Source: Oscheius tipulae (taxonomy: Eukaryota > Nematoda > Chromadorea > Rhabditida > Rhabditidae). Taken from it: 64,000 nt of DNA. Where the stretch lies: positions 4,340,001 to 4,404,000 of the forward strand of contig JASJZH010000006.1 in the NCBI GenBank assembly GCA_037178975.1, read 5' to 3'. A program made the position numbers and the translations under genes. A model generated the notes under the pieces. It saw only the letters and a list, made by a program, of their open reading frames with translations, ran no database searches and was not told where the DNA came from. Positions 12,683 through 25,595 of this stretch are shown piece after piece (positions within the stretch are counted from its first letter, which is position 1; each line of letters starts with the position of its first letter).

Positions 12683-14429
12683 TTACAAGCTTCGTCGCGT
12701 CGAAACTTTTCTATCGATTGTTGATCGCTGTGCATCGTGAACGACTGTTGCTTGTTGAGATGTCGGCATAGTACCCGTTGCTGTTTCATTGCTGCTGGAC
12801 GGAACGTTATTTGTTTCAGGAGCAGCCCACGTTCTAGAAAGAGACTCTTTGTTGCTCCCTTTATTGTCCAAACCTCAAGGGCTGATCTTTAGTGGCATCT
12901 TCATATGTAGGCAAAGGAGGAAGAATCTCATTCCTTTGTCTACCACGTCCCTCTCGGACCGCATATGGAGGAGGTCCTTCCACACCCATAGCTAAAAATG
13001 GCGCTATTCGGGCTTCATGAGCTTGTGCTGGAGGTAATCCGTAAATGGCGCTAGCCCTGGACATCTCATCGCGCCTCGTTGATGCAAATCGAGATTGGAC
13101 CTGAGTGATGAGGACATAATAGAGAACGTAAGAGGGCCACTCTACCTGCATCCGATGTTTCATCAGCAAGAACATTGAAACAACGAGGACGACTATCATG
13201 ACTAAACTGAAGACAGTTCCGGAGATGTCTCGACTGAACACTTCACTGTTCTAAATATTTCTTTTATTTGCTATGGAGACAGGTAACCTCTCCAAATCGC
13301 TGGAATCTGGATCCAGTGTGAGAACTTCTGTTTTGGTCCACCTCACAATGATACCCTAAATATGGTGCTGGACACGAGCATCTTCCATTCAGCTCAGCTC
13401 CTAGTATTCTAATGATAAGTATCAGAATTCAGTATTACCTCCATTCAGACAGACCATTTCGTTGCATTGTTCGCCTTGATAAAAGGGAGTACAACTGCAA
13501 TATGCTCGTCCATCAACACCTAAATTGTTCAAAATAGAGAAAAACCAAGCGAAAGCGAACTTTTCAGTATTTGTCCTTGGTCGCAGTTCTTTTCACAGAG
13601 TTCTCCGAAAAAGGGATCGTTGCAAGCGCACTGTCCGCCCATTGACAATGAACGGTAGCCATTGTTCCGACACGGGGGAAGCTGTCTACAGGTCTTATCT
13701 AAAGCTATTGGAGACACTAAAAATAAATTTTAGCTCTTTTTAAAAGTATTCGAAACCTGGACATTTGCACTTGACCCCTCCGTGACCACCCGCGGAGAAA
13801 CTGAAATTGACCAAAGCTGATCCAGACAGCAAGAATGAGCCCTTAAGAATTGTAAAAATATAATGCCTGCGTCTACCTCAAATACTCGACAATGGTCATC
13901 TTGTCCAAGAGGTGCATTCTCGTCAACAGCATAGTCTGATACTGTTTGTGTCCAGTTGCTTATCCACTGAAACGTCGTAATAGATTAGTGCGATCAGAGA
14001 TCGAGAGAACGGGTTCGAGAGTATCTACATCATTCTGTTTTTACCTTTGGATTGTAGGCTTCTGGACTCCCACCGCGACAACATGTGATTTTAAACTGTC
14101 GAGGCAGCCATAATGGACCGAGAAAGTCAATTCCATGTCTCGGCAAAACGGGACCTGCAACTTTTTCGAGATTGATTGTGATTGTATTGTCTAGTCCGAT
14201 GTGCCAATGTCACTAGTGCGTATCTAGTTGTGACCGGTCGTTACGCAATGTGCTTCCTATCACCCAGCGACCGGTTTCAACAGATGGCAAAATTCAAGAG
14301 CCGTACTGACGCATTTGAATGACACACATTTCACGAATTGCTTAGATACTTTTCTTGAAAAATACCTGTATTAACTGGAGTTTGCTGTGAAAGACAGAGT
14401 ATCGGCAATGCAAATAAAAATCCTAACAT
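12683..14429 (-). CDS. Type I membrane protein with EGF-like repeats and PPxY-like tail
   Basis: Minus-strand exons from the ATG at 14429 encode a signal peptide (MLGFLFALPILCLSQQ). An extracellular domain follows with paired cysteines (FKITCCRGGSPEAYNPKW, DHCRVFEGSF, VKCKCP). At least three EGF-like repeats come next (CACNDPFFGELCEK; AYCSCTPFYQGEQC; GRCSCPAPYLGYHCE). A single transmembrane helix lies near 13150-13215 (VFSLVMIVVLVVSMFLLM), followed by a cytoplasmic tail. The tail holds EGPPPYAV and PPLPTYEDA, short motifs of the PPxY/PxY type that bind WW domains or endocytic adaptors. The stop was placed at 12683 by removing a 44-bp intron after PLR; without that splice the protein would end at about 12861 with RFGQ. 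I cannot name an ortholog. The build suggests a cell-surface adhesion or signalling protein. Confidence 0.75.
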
Positions 14430-17400
14430 ACTCTTCCAAAGGCTTCATAGGATCATACAGCTGAAAAGCAGACTTTGATAATAGTGAACAATGAGGATAG
14501 GCTCAAAATAGCGGATGTAGTTGGCAGACGTGAGTTTCGTTGTGGGCGGAGTTGAGAATATATTCATGGAAAACCACATTGGCTGTCGATCAACCAAAAT
14601 ACTCCATTAATGGGAATTTTTGTAGAAGTTATCGGATCAAAATAAATTTTTGTACATTCTTCCATAAAAGTAATTGGAAAAAGTGAGTAAGAAACATCTT
14701 TTGAGAATAGCGTCTAATGAAGGACAAGTCCTATTGAATCATTTATGAAAGCAGTATTGAGAAAAACTATTTCTATACCAGGATCGGACAAAGCTGCTAA
14801 CATGCTACTGCTTGCTACTACCGCGGACGACATAACAAGACAATGAGATGGAAGATCTCGTGTTATTCCGCCAATGAAAGTGGAACCCCGGACAGTGATG
14901 CGATACATCGCATAAGAAGAACTGAGACCACATGAGTCAAGATTTGTTCGTTGAGCCGAAAGGGTGGCCAAGAACGGAACGACAAAACCGATTTTGTGTG
15001 ACAGTAGGGATAAGAGATACCAAAGAAAAAGTAGCTGAAACCGAGTACGAGATACAGGGTTGCCCCGAGAGCGAGAAGGACCGGTGGCCAGGATCATGGT
15101 GGATATTTCCCTCTCGCTTGCGCAAACACACAACAGTGACCGGTGTGGCGGCTGAAAAAAGACATGCCACATCCGATTGAACCCAAAAGGGAAAGCGAGA
15201 GCATGAATGGGTTCACAATAGGACGAGCCACAGGAGTCCCGGAAAAGAAACAAGAACAACGAGTGACCGTGGCAGAAAAGCAGGAAACGGAGTCGCCGCA
15301 AGAAGCAGACAGCAAATACAATGGGCGGTGAGAAGTGCTTGAACAATTTATCCTGATTCTTTTTGATGAACCATGTTCACACTCGGCAGCCTTGCTCAAT
15401 CAGCTAATGGGACCAAGCGGTCATAATTGGCTAGCGGAATGGCAGCGTGCGCGGTGGTGGAAGAAAAATGTCTTCAATTGCTTGCTTTCAAGAGTGCAAA
15501 GACATCTATGCAGTCTGATGGTCTACGAAACGAATTAGAGTTTTTCCTTGCAGAGAGTGAAATGATTATCGCACCATACGATCCTGTCGGAGTGCGAACG
15601 TTGAGCTAGCAGAAAAACAATTTTGTTTTCGTCTTTCATAGATTACTGTGGAACTGAAATACCAAAAGTAGAGACTCGAGAAAATATTGTGGTTCTGATG
15701 TCTATGCTGGCAAGACACAATTAGAGACAAAAAGGAGGAAGAAATAATATGCCGAAATGATTTAATCAGTTTGTGGGAAAACAAAGAAAATGGCTGGCAC
15801 TGAAATTGAAGGCAAAGCAGGCGCAGCCTGAGGTAGGTGAATCTACAGCAAAAAACGGCCGTACTATGTTTTGTGATGCCAGACGAGATCTGGAGGTCAC
15901 GGACCCGGCGGTGTGTCAAAAGCAACCGATTTGCCCTCGGGCAGAACCGGTCTCCACCGAGAGCAGTTCGACCCCCTTTAAAAACTTTATGATCTGGCCA
16001 ATTGGAACTGTCTCTTCTAGTCGAGAATGAGTCAAAGAAGCTCATGGAAAAGTGATAGAGAGGTGAAGGAAGACTCGGGAAGAAAATAGTCATCGAAAAC
16101 TGCCTTTCAAGTTTAAAAAATAGTTCTTTGAACAAGTCTTTGTTTTTCAAAATTTCATGGAAGACAATAGGAAGATAGAGAAAGTGTAAAATAGGTGGTT
16201 GCGGTGATGGCGCAGCTGATTTGACGGCGATGGCGGCCGGTTCGGCTGCCAAACGAAGCGAAAAGCACACTGCTTTCTGTGCTTCCTTCAACTGTAGAAA
16301 GATTGTTATCTACTTTTACACTTCGTTGCATTCCGACGGAAGCAATGAGGTGCCGGGGGGCATAGACTACCATAAAGGGCAGAAGGCGGCATTTTCGAAA
16401 GGGATATTTATCGAGCCTTTTTGGGAGAGGCGGGTATTACAGTAAAAGAATGTCGTCATCTACAACAATGTGCGTTTGATTTGTACCTACACACATGATC
16501 TCTTGTTCTTGTAACAAAATAATAGTCACCATGAGATTAAATGAAAAAGCCAAGACGTTGACCATTTGGCAGAAAGGATAAGAAGCTTCACCTTCAGGAA
16601 AAAGAATACAGTTGAATGGTTAGCAGTTCCTTGACCCCTGCGAGAAAGTTGCCCCTTCATTTGCATCTATTGGACAACGAGTTCCTCAAACACGTTTTCT
16701 TCGGTGAGATTCAAAGTGAGAGCCGGTAGATTTATGCACGGATCCGTTTGCTTAGGTGATTCGATGATCCGCGAAATGTCAAGCGTGGTCAAGGAATAGG
16801 ACGTAGTTTTTTGAACTCAACCTTTTCCAAAAGAGAGAGAGAACATGATGAGGGAATTTGGCGACCAATGAGAACATCTCCGGCTGGGTGCAACCGAACG
16901 CGACGACATAATCCGATTCACAAAAGGGCTGGTCAGTTATGCATTTTACAAAGCAGCTGCGTCCAATTCCTCATGTAAAATACTGGAAGAGATAAAATCG
17001 GAACAGCTAATATACTTCACACTAGTGAATGTAAGAGCCGTCCGCAAGAATTCAAGGGTATGTTGAACACCCAAGGGAAAGCGATATTCAATGCTGATTA
17101 GGCTGCATGGCGTTCAAATTTGAAGAATCGCTGTAATCAAGCGGGATCCATTCTTACTCTAACCAAATTAGGGAAGAATGCGGAATTTTGTTACAAAGAC
17201 TAGTGTGAAAATGTTCGAGGAATGTCTAGAGAGATAGGGAGAGCGTTGCTGATTGTTTGTAAACAGAAATCACTTCGAGAGAAGAAAGCGGACCAATGTG
17301 ATGGCGTATCCTGGCGTGAAATCCCGGGAGAAACTAGCTGCTTCACTGAGCAGCCGTGTGTTAGCAAAAAGAAAGAAAAAAAGCAGTTGTAGAGTGTAAG

Positions 17401-17680
17401 GACTGGAAACAATGAATACGCTTGACATTCACACGCAAAGGACAAACAGCCGTCAGCACAAGACGACAAGAAAACATTGGCGGCTGCCGGATCCACAGAA
17501 AACGGAAAGATTTCCTGTCTCTTGCAAATCCATGCTCTTTGTTTTTTGGTTGCGAACAAAATAGTAGTATATATTTATCGAACCAGTAAAGCAATATTGT
17601 TACTGGGAGCGGTACCCCAAAGAAGAAGCGGCTTAGCGATGACACGACAATGCAATAATCTCGTGAAGACATATTGCTTT
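14430..17680. other. Intergenic interval without supported genes
   Basis: Long open frames exist on the minus strand (14714-15346 and 15566-16291). Their composition is Phe/Leu/Ser-rich, they lack motifs and have no splice context, so I read them as chance frames in a purine/pyrimidine-skewed stretch. No repeat family or RNA gene was visible. Confidence 0.45.
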
Positions 17681-17682
17681 CC

Positions 17683-17983
17683 CAGATAGCAATACCGATT
17701 TGCCGTGAATGTCAAAATCCTATTTCAGATCTTTCGGCAAGAGTACCACTATGCCCCGGGGCAAATGCTATCTTCGGCTACTCTTCCCCCATAATTCATA
17801 AGGCCGGGATCAATTATGCCGCTCCGGTGCTCCAACTGAAAGTGAGTCGACTTGACGGAGCTCACTGTTCATGTATTTTTCCAAGAGATTGTTGCCATGT
17901 TGTAGAACTAGTGTTGCGGTTCTGCTTACTCTAATAGGCTGGCAAAACACTCGAAGTCTTTATAAAAGTGGACAACTGGTGGT
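17683..17983 (+). other. Possible exon pair of an unidentified gene
   Basis: After a CCCAG acceptor near 17685 an open stretch reads IAIPICRECQNPISD and continues for about 50 residues to a GTGAGT donor after LQLK. A second piece after TAATAG (from about 17937) reads AGKTLEVFIKVDNWW and ends in TAA. The phases match. A CxxC pair followed by another Cys hints at a small zinc-binding or extracellular fold, but I see no upstream exon with an ATG and no second CxxC pair. It could be a gene fragment or chance. Confidence 0.2.
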
Positions 17984-18201
17984 AATTGCTAAAGAAGTAG
18001 CCTTTCCCAGACACGCTAAAAAGTATCACGATTACCTTCTTTTACGTCCATGCTATTCTAGGAGATCTATTATCTTCATGCTGCTCACAATTACAGTCAC
18101 ATAAAAGTTTTTGCGAATGACAAATGTGTTCGATAGTCGTAAGAAATGATTTCGTGATTCTCGCCCAAAATGGCCAACATCTTAGAGGATTTCTTTCAGA
18201 T

Positions 18202-19277
18202 ATGAGGACAATATTCGTGATCCTATTGAAACACTTGGCTGCTGTAACTGCTTTTAGTTATGTCGTTGCTCCACAGCCCCAAGCACCTACTCCGCATCCA
18301 CAAACCGTAAGTGTGAGTACAACAAAAAATCTGTCTTCTTTTCTAGGATTTAAATAGGTTGCCTACACTAATTGAGCTACCACAGCTCGGAGAAGGATCT
18401 CAGCGAGAAGTAAGTTTAACGAATTCGAAATGCGAAAAATGATTTAGGATCTCGTACCTGTGAGGCCCAGAGAGACCTTTGAGCCTTGTTCTCCGTGTCC
18501 GGCACCAGCTACTCCTACAATTTGTCCAGCTATAAAGTGCCCAGAACTTATCTGCGATGTAGGTAAATCTGGTTCTAAGCTAGGGTTTAAGGTTGTAAAA
18601 CCTGATATAGAACCTAAGCAAGATGTGGACCTGGCTGAAGAAGAGGTAAAACGTGAGTGATAAGACTTTCCCTTATTATATCAACTTCAAAGTGCGTGCA
18701 AGATTTGCAAGGAGGAATAAGCGAGATGTCCCTTCAATCGTCGATGTGAATAAGAAATGCAACAGCAATCACTTGAAACTGATAATGACAGAGGTTTGTG
18801 AGGAAATATTTTCAAGAATGAAGGATTCAGAGCATGTCGAGCAACATTGTCGTCTCGAAGGTAACAATAGCAGAGAGGGCGAGTAACGAAATTGGAGGTA
18901 ATTACTGTTGCTTATCCATTCAAGCCGAAACATGCAGGACACTTCGATGTAATATGCACTACGGGTGTGTTCTCTTATTACGTCGCTGCTGAACAGTTTT
19001 GTGAAATTTCCAATGATGACACCACTTGTTTCGCCTACAGGTCCCGATTTTTATGAAACACTCCTCTCACACGTTTCATTTTAGGCGCGATGACAGCAGC
19101 CAGAGAGGATTAACATTAAAGAGAACGGATTATCAGCAAAAAGAAGATGAGGCGCTCTTTGGCCGGACGTGGACAAATTCCAAAATGCAAATACCTCTCT
19201 TTTTGAGGTCGACGGACGGCTTGTTTAAAAACTTTGACCAAACAGATTTCGACTCGGGAAGAGTGGTCGTAATCTAA
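18202..19277 (+). CDS. Secreted ground-like (GRL) domain protein
   Basis: Six exons (18202-18306, 18347-18409, 18448-18652, 18693-18860, 18938-19040, 19085-19277) join with matching phases into 278 residues. A TTTCAG acceptor ends 2 nt before the ATG, a typical spliced-leader site. The N-terminus is a signal peptide (MRTIFVILLKHLAAVTAFSY) followed by a Pro-rich linker. Next is a Cys-rich segment (FEPCSPCPAPATPTICPA). The ground-like domain spans about residues 150-215: KKCNSNHLKLIMTEVC, then HFDVICTTGVFSYYVA, then FCEISNDDTTCFAYR. This domain defines the GRL branch of the nematode hedgehog-related proteins, usually made by epidermal or glial cells and found in apical matrix. A basic tail with RRDDSSQRGLTLKR follows. 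Exact ligand or matrix role is unknown. Confidence 0.85.
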
Positions 19278-19463
19278 TATAATATGTGGAACGTCTATTG
19301 CATTTCTTTATCCGTACAAATTATTTAAACAGTATATTCGGGAGGACCGTAAACTGAAAACCCAGACATAATATCACAACATTTGTGTAGTAACCACAGT
19401 ATCTTGTTAAGCTCGTAGGGAATAGATATTGGGCACAACAGCGACCAGTTAAGTGAATCACAA

Positions 19464-22400
19464 TTAGAACCTACACTCCCTGTATTTGACGCCAGTCAAT
19501 GGCAGTTGAGTCGGTCTTTCTGGCGTTGTAGGAGTTGGAGCATTTGGCGGACAGCCCTTCCAATATGTGTTGTTGTTAATCTTGAAGGTATTGACTAAAC
19601 GTAAGGGAGCTAAGGGAAGAGGTGAGACCCTAATAGACTCTTGGTAGAGAGGGTCGGTTTCCGATGGAGGTGTTGGTAGTCGATTATTGAACTCGATGGA
19701 CCCAGGTGTTCTGTCTGAACTACTCCAATGATCTTCTGTAGTTAATGGAGTTGGTAGGGCTGTCTCAATTGTGACCGGCGTTCCTAGCATTGGATTAAAG
19801 ACGGGGTCTTCGAGCACTGGAGAAGAAACTTTCTCTAGACCGTATACCAGAGGGATAGGCTGACTGGTTGTTGCGATGTCCTATGAAATATTTCTAACAG
19901 AACTGATAAAGACTTACCTCCAGTAGGGAACTCAGCTTGGCATCTAGCTCGGAAAAACTTGGTCTGTCATCCGGATGGGGCTGCCAACATTCGAGCATGA
20001 TATCTTCATAGATTTCATTAGGGCATCCTTTCGGCTTAGCCAAGCGTTTCCCTTGAGCCAAGATATCAAACAAGTATTCTGAAGGAACTGTCGGATATGG
20101 AACCTGTCCAATGGTGAAGATTTCCCAACAAACGACTCCTGAATTTGCAAAATCAATCTGGTCCAGTTTTTGTACTTACCAAACGACCAAACATCAGTTT
20201 TTGTCGAGAAAATTCCTTCTTCAATGGCCTCCGGCGGCATCCATTTGACAGGAATAGCTCGTTGTCGTGCTCGGGATATGTATTCGCTAAACAATTAGTA
20301 TGCTTGTTTAATGGTGTGTGAATACCCAGAAAATAGCTCTGTGGCCAGGCCAAAGTCTCCAATTTTGACTCTTCTTCCTGGTCCAAGCTTCGTCAGTAGA
20401 CAGTTCCTGGCAGCAAGATCTCTGTGGAGATGTTGATTTTTCTCCAGGATCATGCATCCTAAAGAAAGTCATTGCCATTACCCACAACGACAGTACCTTC
20501 AACAATGTCCTTTGCGAACTGAATGAGGTCCCTCATGAGGAGGTTGTTTGGATTATCCGTCATCTACACATCACTTTCTATATTATTTTCACATCGTTTC
20601 TTACGTCATTCGGGCGGCTTGATCTCAAGAAGTTAAGCAGGTTTCCTCCCTTCATCAGCTCCATGACGATTTTGTACGGCTTGCAATCCAAAACAACGCC
20701 GACGAGCTCAATCGTAGCTTTTCCCACGTTGTTCGAAAGACTAAAGGTGGACGATTCATTATTTCTATTATTATATGACACGGGCACTACGACAACAAAA
20801 TATGACATGCAAGCAATGTGACATATGCAAGGTACGATACATCACAACGGTGAACTATTTAACCTCATGAGAAGAGCCTCCGTGATAAAGTTGCGAGTAG
20901 CTGATTCCGTCTCGTTGCTCCATTCGTTGTTCAACACCTTCACTGCGACTTCTCTCGTTTGACCGTCAGAATCCATTAAGACTCCACGACTAACGTTTCC
21001 AAAGGCTCCTCGACCAATGCTTCTGAAACATTAACCTGTGAGTGTCAAAGGGCACCCTACTCCATTAGTGTCAAGTGGTTGTCATCAATCCTTTTTAATA
21101 GCATTAGCAGGTTTTTGCTTGGAAGATTCTTGATGAAGGGTTGATTCTCGAAGAGTCTTTCCAATTGTGCTGCCTGATTGACATCCAACAGTTCTACTGC
21201 ATCTTCGTACGTATCTGTGTTGCCCATTTGGAAGTGCTTTTTTCCCATTCCTGTTTTTCATATGCTTTCAGTGTCAATGTTCTATACCTGTCAGACATCT
21301 GTAGTTGTACCTGGATAAGAGAAGAACTAGTACTAGAACTACTAGCAGAAAGAGTGCTCCCATGATCCAATAACCTGTAACACTCGTTTTCTTCTGTTCT
21401 TTGAGTGCTGCTAAACCACAATACAACATCAATATCACATCTGTCTAGCTTACCAGCTTCCGTAACAAATGACACCGGTTCATCTTCGACATTTTTTAAG
21501 ACACATGTATCGTTGATCATAATCTTGCTTTGTCCGCATGTACAAGCCATCATTAACCGTTTGTCCATAACGAAATCACAAAAACTTGGCTGCGGGCACT
21601 CCAGGTTACATCGAACTGAATCAACCGTTTTTTAAACTTTTTTTCATACCCAGTGTCAGACTTCCATCTCCGTGATTAGTTCCATCCAGGTAGGTAACTT
21701 GAGCAGAGTTGAAAACCTCGTTGACGTAGTTGCTTCCAGCATTTCCTTGAGCAAAACGACCAAACTTGCCACCGAAGTAGCCTGCTCCCCCTCCACCTCC
21801 GGTTCCACAAGAAGTACCACCGCCTCCGTAACCACCCTGGGTTTCGAAAGGCACTTTTTTGTAACACATTCCCTGCTCGGTGATGTGTTTCGGAGTAGCT
21901 TCTGCACAGTCACTGTTGCACTCTTCGAAAATCTGCAAACCGCCGAAGATATTTACACTTTGCTTCATTACCTGATTTGACTTCAAGCTCATACCATTTC
22001 CATTTATAGAAATTGAGAATCTCTTTGGCCTGCAATATTGTTTTGAACAGATTTTGTGAACGGTTTACTTGAACTCGCTTGGAAACGCTCCACCGCCTCC
22101 TCCTACAACCAGCCCCGGCGAACCGTTTGGAAGATATAGCGCTGAGAGGCCGCCACCACCTGCTCCAATGTACAAAGCCGGCTGAAAATTAAATGAGTTC
22201 GGTCAGACAATAACCAAACATCTATATCTCCTACAAATGAGGCATTATTACAGACGTAGTTGAAGACCTTTTCTTGCGCAATGGACTGAAAAGGTTGCAG
22301 TTCGTGATTAGAGTACCTTACCAGAGTGTCTGTAGGTTCACGACAGGGCGAAGCTCCTTTGTGACCGAGAATGAATTTCATGCGATCACCTTCTTCAAAG

Positions 22401-25400
22401 GAAAGGGTTCCCGCAACACAATTACCAGCGCCACCGGCAGTTTTTGGAAAAGAGCCACCTGCTGCGCCACACAGTTTCATCCTAATACGCCATATGTTTT
22501 TGGTTTCCAAATAATTCTTACCAGTAAAATCCGTCTTTGGATATGGTCAAATTTCTCGAACCATCAGCATTAACCTCAACTTCTGAACCTCCCGTGCTCA
22601 ATGATTCCCGTCTGCAGTCATCGTACGTAGGTATATCCGTCCCTGTTTTCCCACATGTTGCGAACGTCTGGTTGAAGTTGATGCCTGTATGTGAACCTAG
22701 GTAATTGCCACTGGTGGGATTAGCATCTACACGTACTGAAGTCAAAACAAGTAGGATTAAGCGAGAAATCGTCGACTGCAAACATGGGGATCGGATACCT
22801 AATCATCAACTTCATACCAAAGCGTAGACGGAATGGCAGGATCTGAGAAACGAGAAAGTAAAAACAGTCAAATGGGAAACCTGTCTAGGTATCTCGACAC
22901 TGGCCATGTGCCATTCACATTTGCTTCCCGCTTCTGTGTCGGCTATAGTTTTTGCCGAAGGCTCCCACAAAGGCAAAATGTTCACTTTTGAACTTTTCTG
23001 CATAAAGGCCAGTCGTTCCAATTCCAGAAACAGTTTTTGATCTGTTCCCTTGATACAGTAACGGAACCGAGCCTAAGATGGTAATATCAATTCACTCACT
23101 AAGCAACATACTGAGCAGACGGCATCAGGTCTGTTTGTGTCACCAGTAAATTGTCGAGTTGGTGGGAACAGAGGAGACTCGAAGTAGTATTCGCCTGAGT
23201 CTAAGCCATCCTTCCGAGTGCTCGAGATTAGTAGGAAGTATCCTTTAACCATTTCTCTCATCAATCTCGACAAAGGATACCTGAATCTGGTCGTGGAGTC
23301 TCTCTCATAACGTATGATTCGAGGACGTTGTTTTGATCATCAACCAGGCTCATGTTCGGCAACAGTTTTCCACGGAGGAATATTTTCTTTCCGTCCCTTC
23401 TTAGAGGAAGAGCTTTTTCCTCCCATCCACACATTCCAGTCGCATTGAAATTACATTTGCTGCCCGGCTTCTCGACATAGTCTAGCATACTAATAACAGT
23501 GTATTGGAGTGCACTTACCACAATTCTCTTCGTCTTCTCCATTGGGACAGTCCTTGACTCCATCGCAAATCACATCCTCAAGGCATTTTGTCAATCCGTC
23601 TTTCACACAGAGAGTCGGATTGGTTTGACCATGACACGGGGAGTCCAGAAGATCTCTTTCTGTAAACAACTTTTGCATTAGGATACGAGAATGTACCAGC
23701 GCAGTTGTTCCATGTCAGATTGTTGACTCTGCAGATAGATCTACCCTCTTCATTTGCAACAAGGCAGTCCATCCTCAGTCTGGCATGCTTCGTTACGAAG
23801 CCAATCGGAACTTCGTGATAGTCGAGGACATCCCTTAATTGGAACTTGAAAAGTCATCGAGAACACTACCTGTTTTCTTGATGCATTTTCATTGTAGAGA
23901 TCAACACGTCTTCTTCAACACTTGACTGCCCTGAAGATGCAATTGCCCAGACTCTGTTTACATGCTGTACCTGGATACTTTCTCCATTCCAGATAGATTC
24001 TTATTTCTGCCTCCTTAGTGCCAGCAAGATTGTAAAAGAAGGAGAGTGCACACTGAAATACATTTTTTGAGGAGAACGTGAAACTAACCGAGGAAGTGAA
24101 TTGAGAATAGTAGGGGCTGTACAATGATGAAACATTTTTGTCTTGAGCCACTGCATAGGCGATATGAAATGGACCTAGAATATATGTTTACACATAATAA
24201 AAGCACAAACTTTGGCCCAGTTTCCTGGGCATAACCTTAAACTCTTCGTAATTCCAATCACATTGGTCGAAGAAATTACAAGCAGTGTCTGAACTTTCAT
24301 CTCTTTCTGCCAAACGCAAAGATCATACATTTGAACCCTACAGTAGTTTTCCGTTGGCAGGAACAAGCAGGCCATTTCTCAATAATAGTTCCGTCATGAC
24401 ATTCTTGCGAGCAGGTACATTGTTCTAAATGGCAGGATTAGATTTTAGTCGAAATCTGTTTAACCTTCTCCTACCAAAATCGCTTCAAATCCCGGATGAT
24501 CTGCGGCATATCTGAAAACGTTCTAGTAGAGGGAGTTTACTGTGCTGATTTACGTCAAGCCGTCCGTTCCCGGACTTGAGTCGCCACATAGCTCGTCAGT
24601 TAATGTTGAGTTGCCGATAAACTCTCTGACGTATGTGTCTCTACAAGGTATCTGAAAAGCACAATTGCTTCTGGAAGAGGCTATCTAGAGATTGTGTCGT
24701 TTGTATTCACGTAAATGAACAGAAATGACCATCCCCGTCTGTTTGGCGCCTACGAATGATACAAATTAGGTCGATATGACATGGGAGACACCCACAGGAA
24801 GTTCGAACCAAGAAAAGTTCATGACCGACGAGACACTCCGGAAATTTATTTCACCTGTTTGCACAAAACAGGAAATTCTGATATCTACGCAAAAGGGCTA
24901 TGTACGATGTTCTAGGATCATTAGACATGGCGAATCGCTTCTTTTAGATTCTTTCAATCTTATGGATAAAGCGGGCTGCAGGTAACAGATACCTTTTTCT
25001 CATAACATGGGAGTTTGTTCCTAAAAGACCTTGGACCCATGCTCTACCATTGTTCGATAATGGCTAAGCAACTGGTACCGCATCGATATATAATTACATT
25101 TCTTCTTCCTATACGCTATCGTAAAACTTAAATCTAAAACTGATACATACCGCATTTCTAAGAATTGGCAAAACAATCGCGGTAACAATCAAAACTTGGT
25201 CGTTAGTCGAGTTCAGCCGATCATAATATCCCACTTACCGTTTTTGCTTCCGACTTGAGATCCTCGTGACTTCCGCAGGGATCGAGGATCCAGAAAAGGT
25301 TCTTTTTCACCTCGGTCTGTAATTATCATTATACTCCGTGCGATGCTGCGCTAATTGGTTTCGGAAGTGACAGGAACAAAAAGTGTAGTCGTCCTAGTGG

Positions 25401-25595
25401 ACAACAGCGTCTCCTCTGAAAAATTAAAAACAAGCTTACAATCGTGTGAGGATGGGCAAACGTGTAATAGACAGCCGAGTTGTTTACTGTTAGTTTCCTA
25501 TGAATACCAGTAGTTAAATAATGTTCGATCCATGAAGAGGAAGAGGAGGCGAGAACTGTAGCAATTAGTAAACTGTTAGCAATCCATAGCATCAT
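19464..25595 (-). CDS. scd-2: ALK/LTK-family receptor tyrosine kinase
   Basis: The domain order is that of the ALK family, whose worm member SCD-2 answers the ligand HEN-1 in neurons and pharynx. From the ATG at 25595: signal peptide ([18 protein letters not shown]); a first MAM-type region (about 24600-23900); an LDL-receptor class A module ([16 protein letters not shown], near 23540); a second MAM region (about 23470-22800); the glycine-rich region with runs such as [20 protein letters not shown] (22500-21650); a short EGF-like stretch ([16 protein letters not shown]); a transmembrane helix ([19 protein letters not shown], near 21360-21310); and the kinase. The kinase has [27 protein letters not shown] and PVKWMPPEA, so all catalytic residues I checked are present. 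A Pro/Thr-rich tail ends at 19464. Intron sizes rise toward the 5' end (24700-25200), and small exons there may be missed. The symbol rests on domain architecture, not on a tree. Confidence 0.92.

Noticed and set aside
14714-15346. Long minus-strand frame of 210 residues
   Set aside because: Composition is Phe/Leu/Ser/Cys-rich with no domain, no signal-plus-domain logic and no splice partners. It fits a chance frame in skewed sequence.
15566-16291. Long minus-strand frame of 241 residues
   Set aside because: Same reasons: low-information sequence, no motif, and nothing like the codon pattern of the sure genes nearby.
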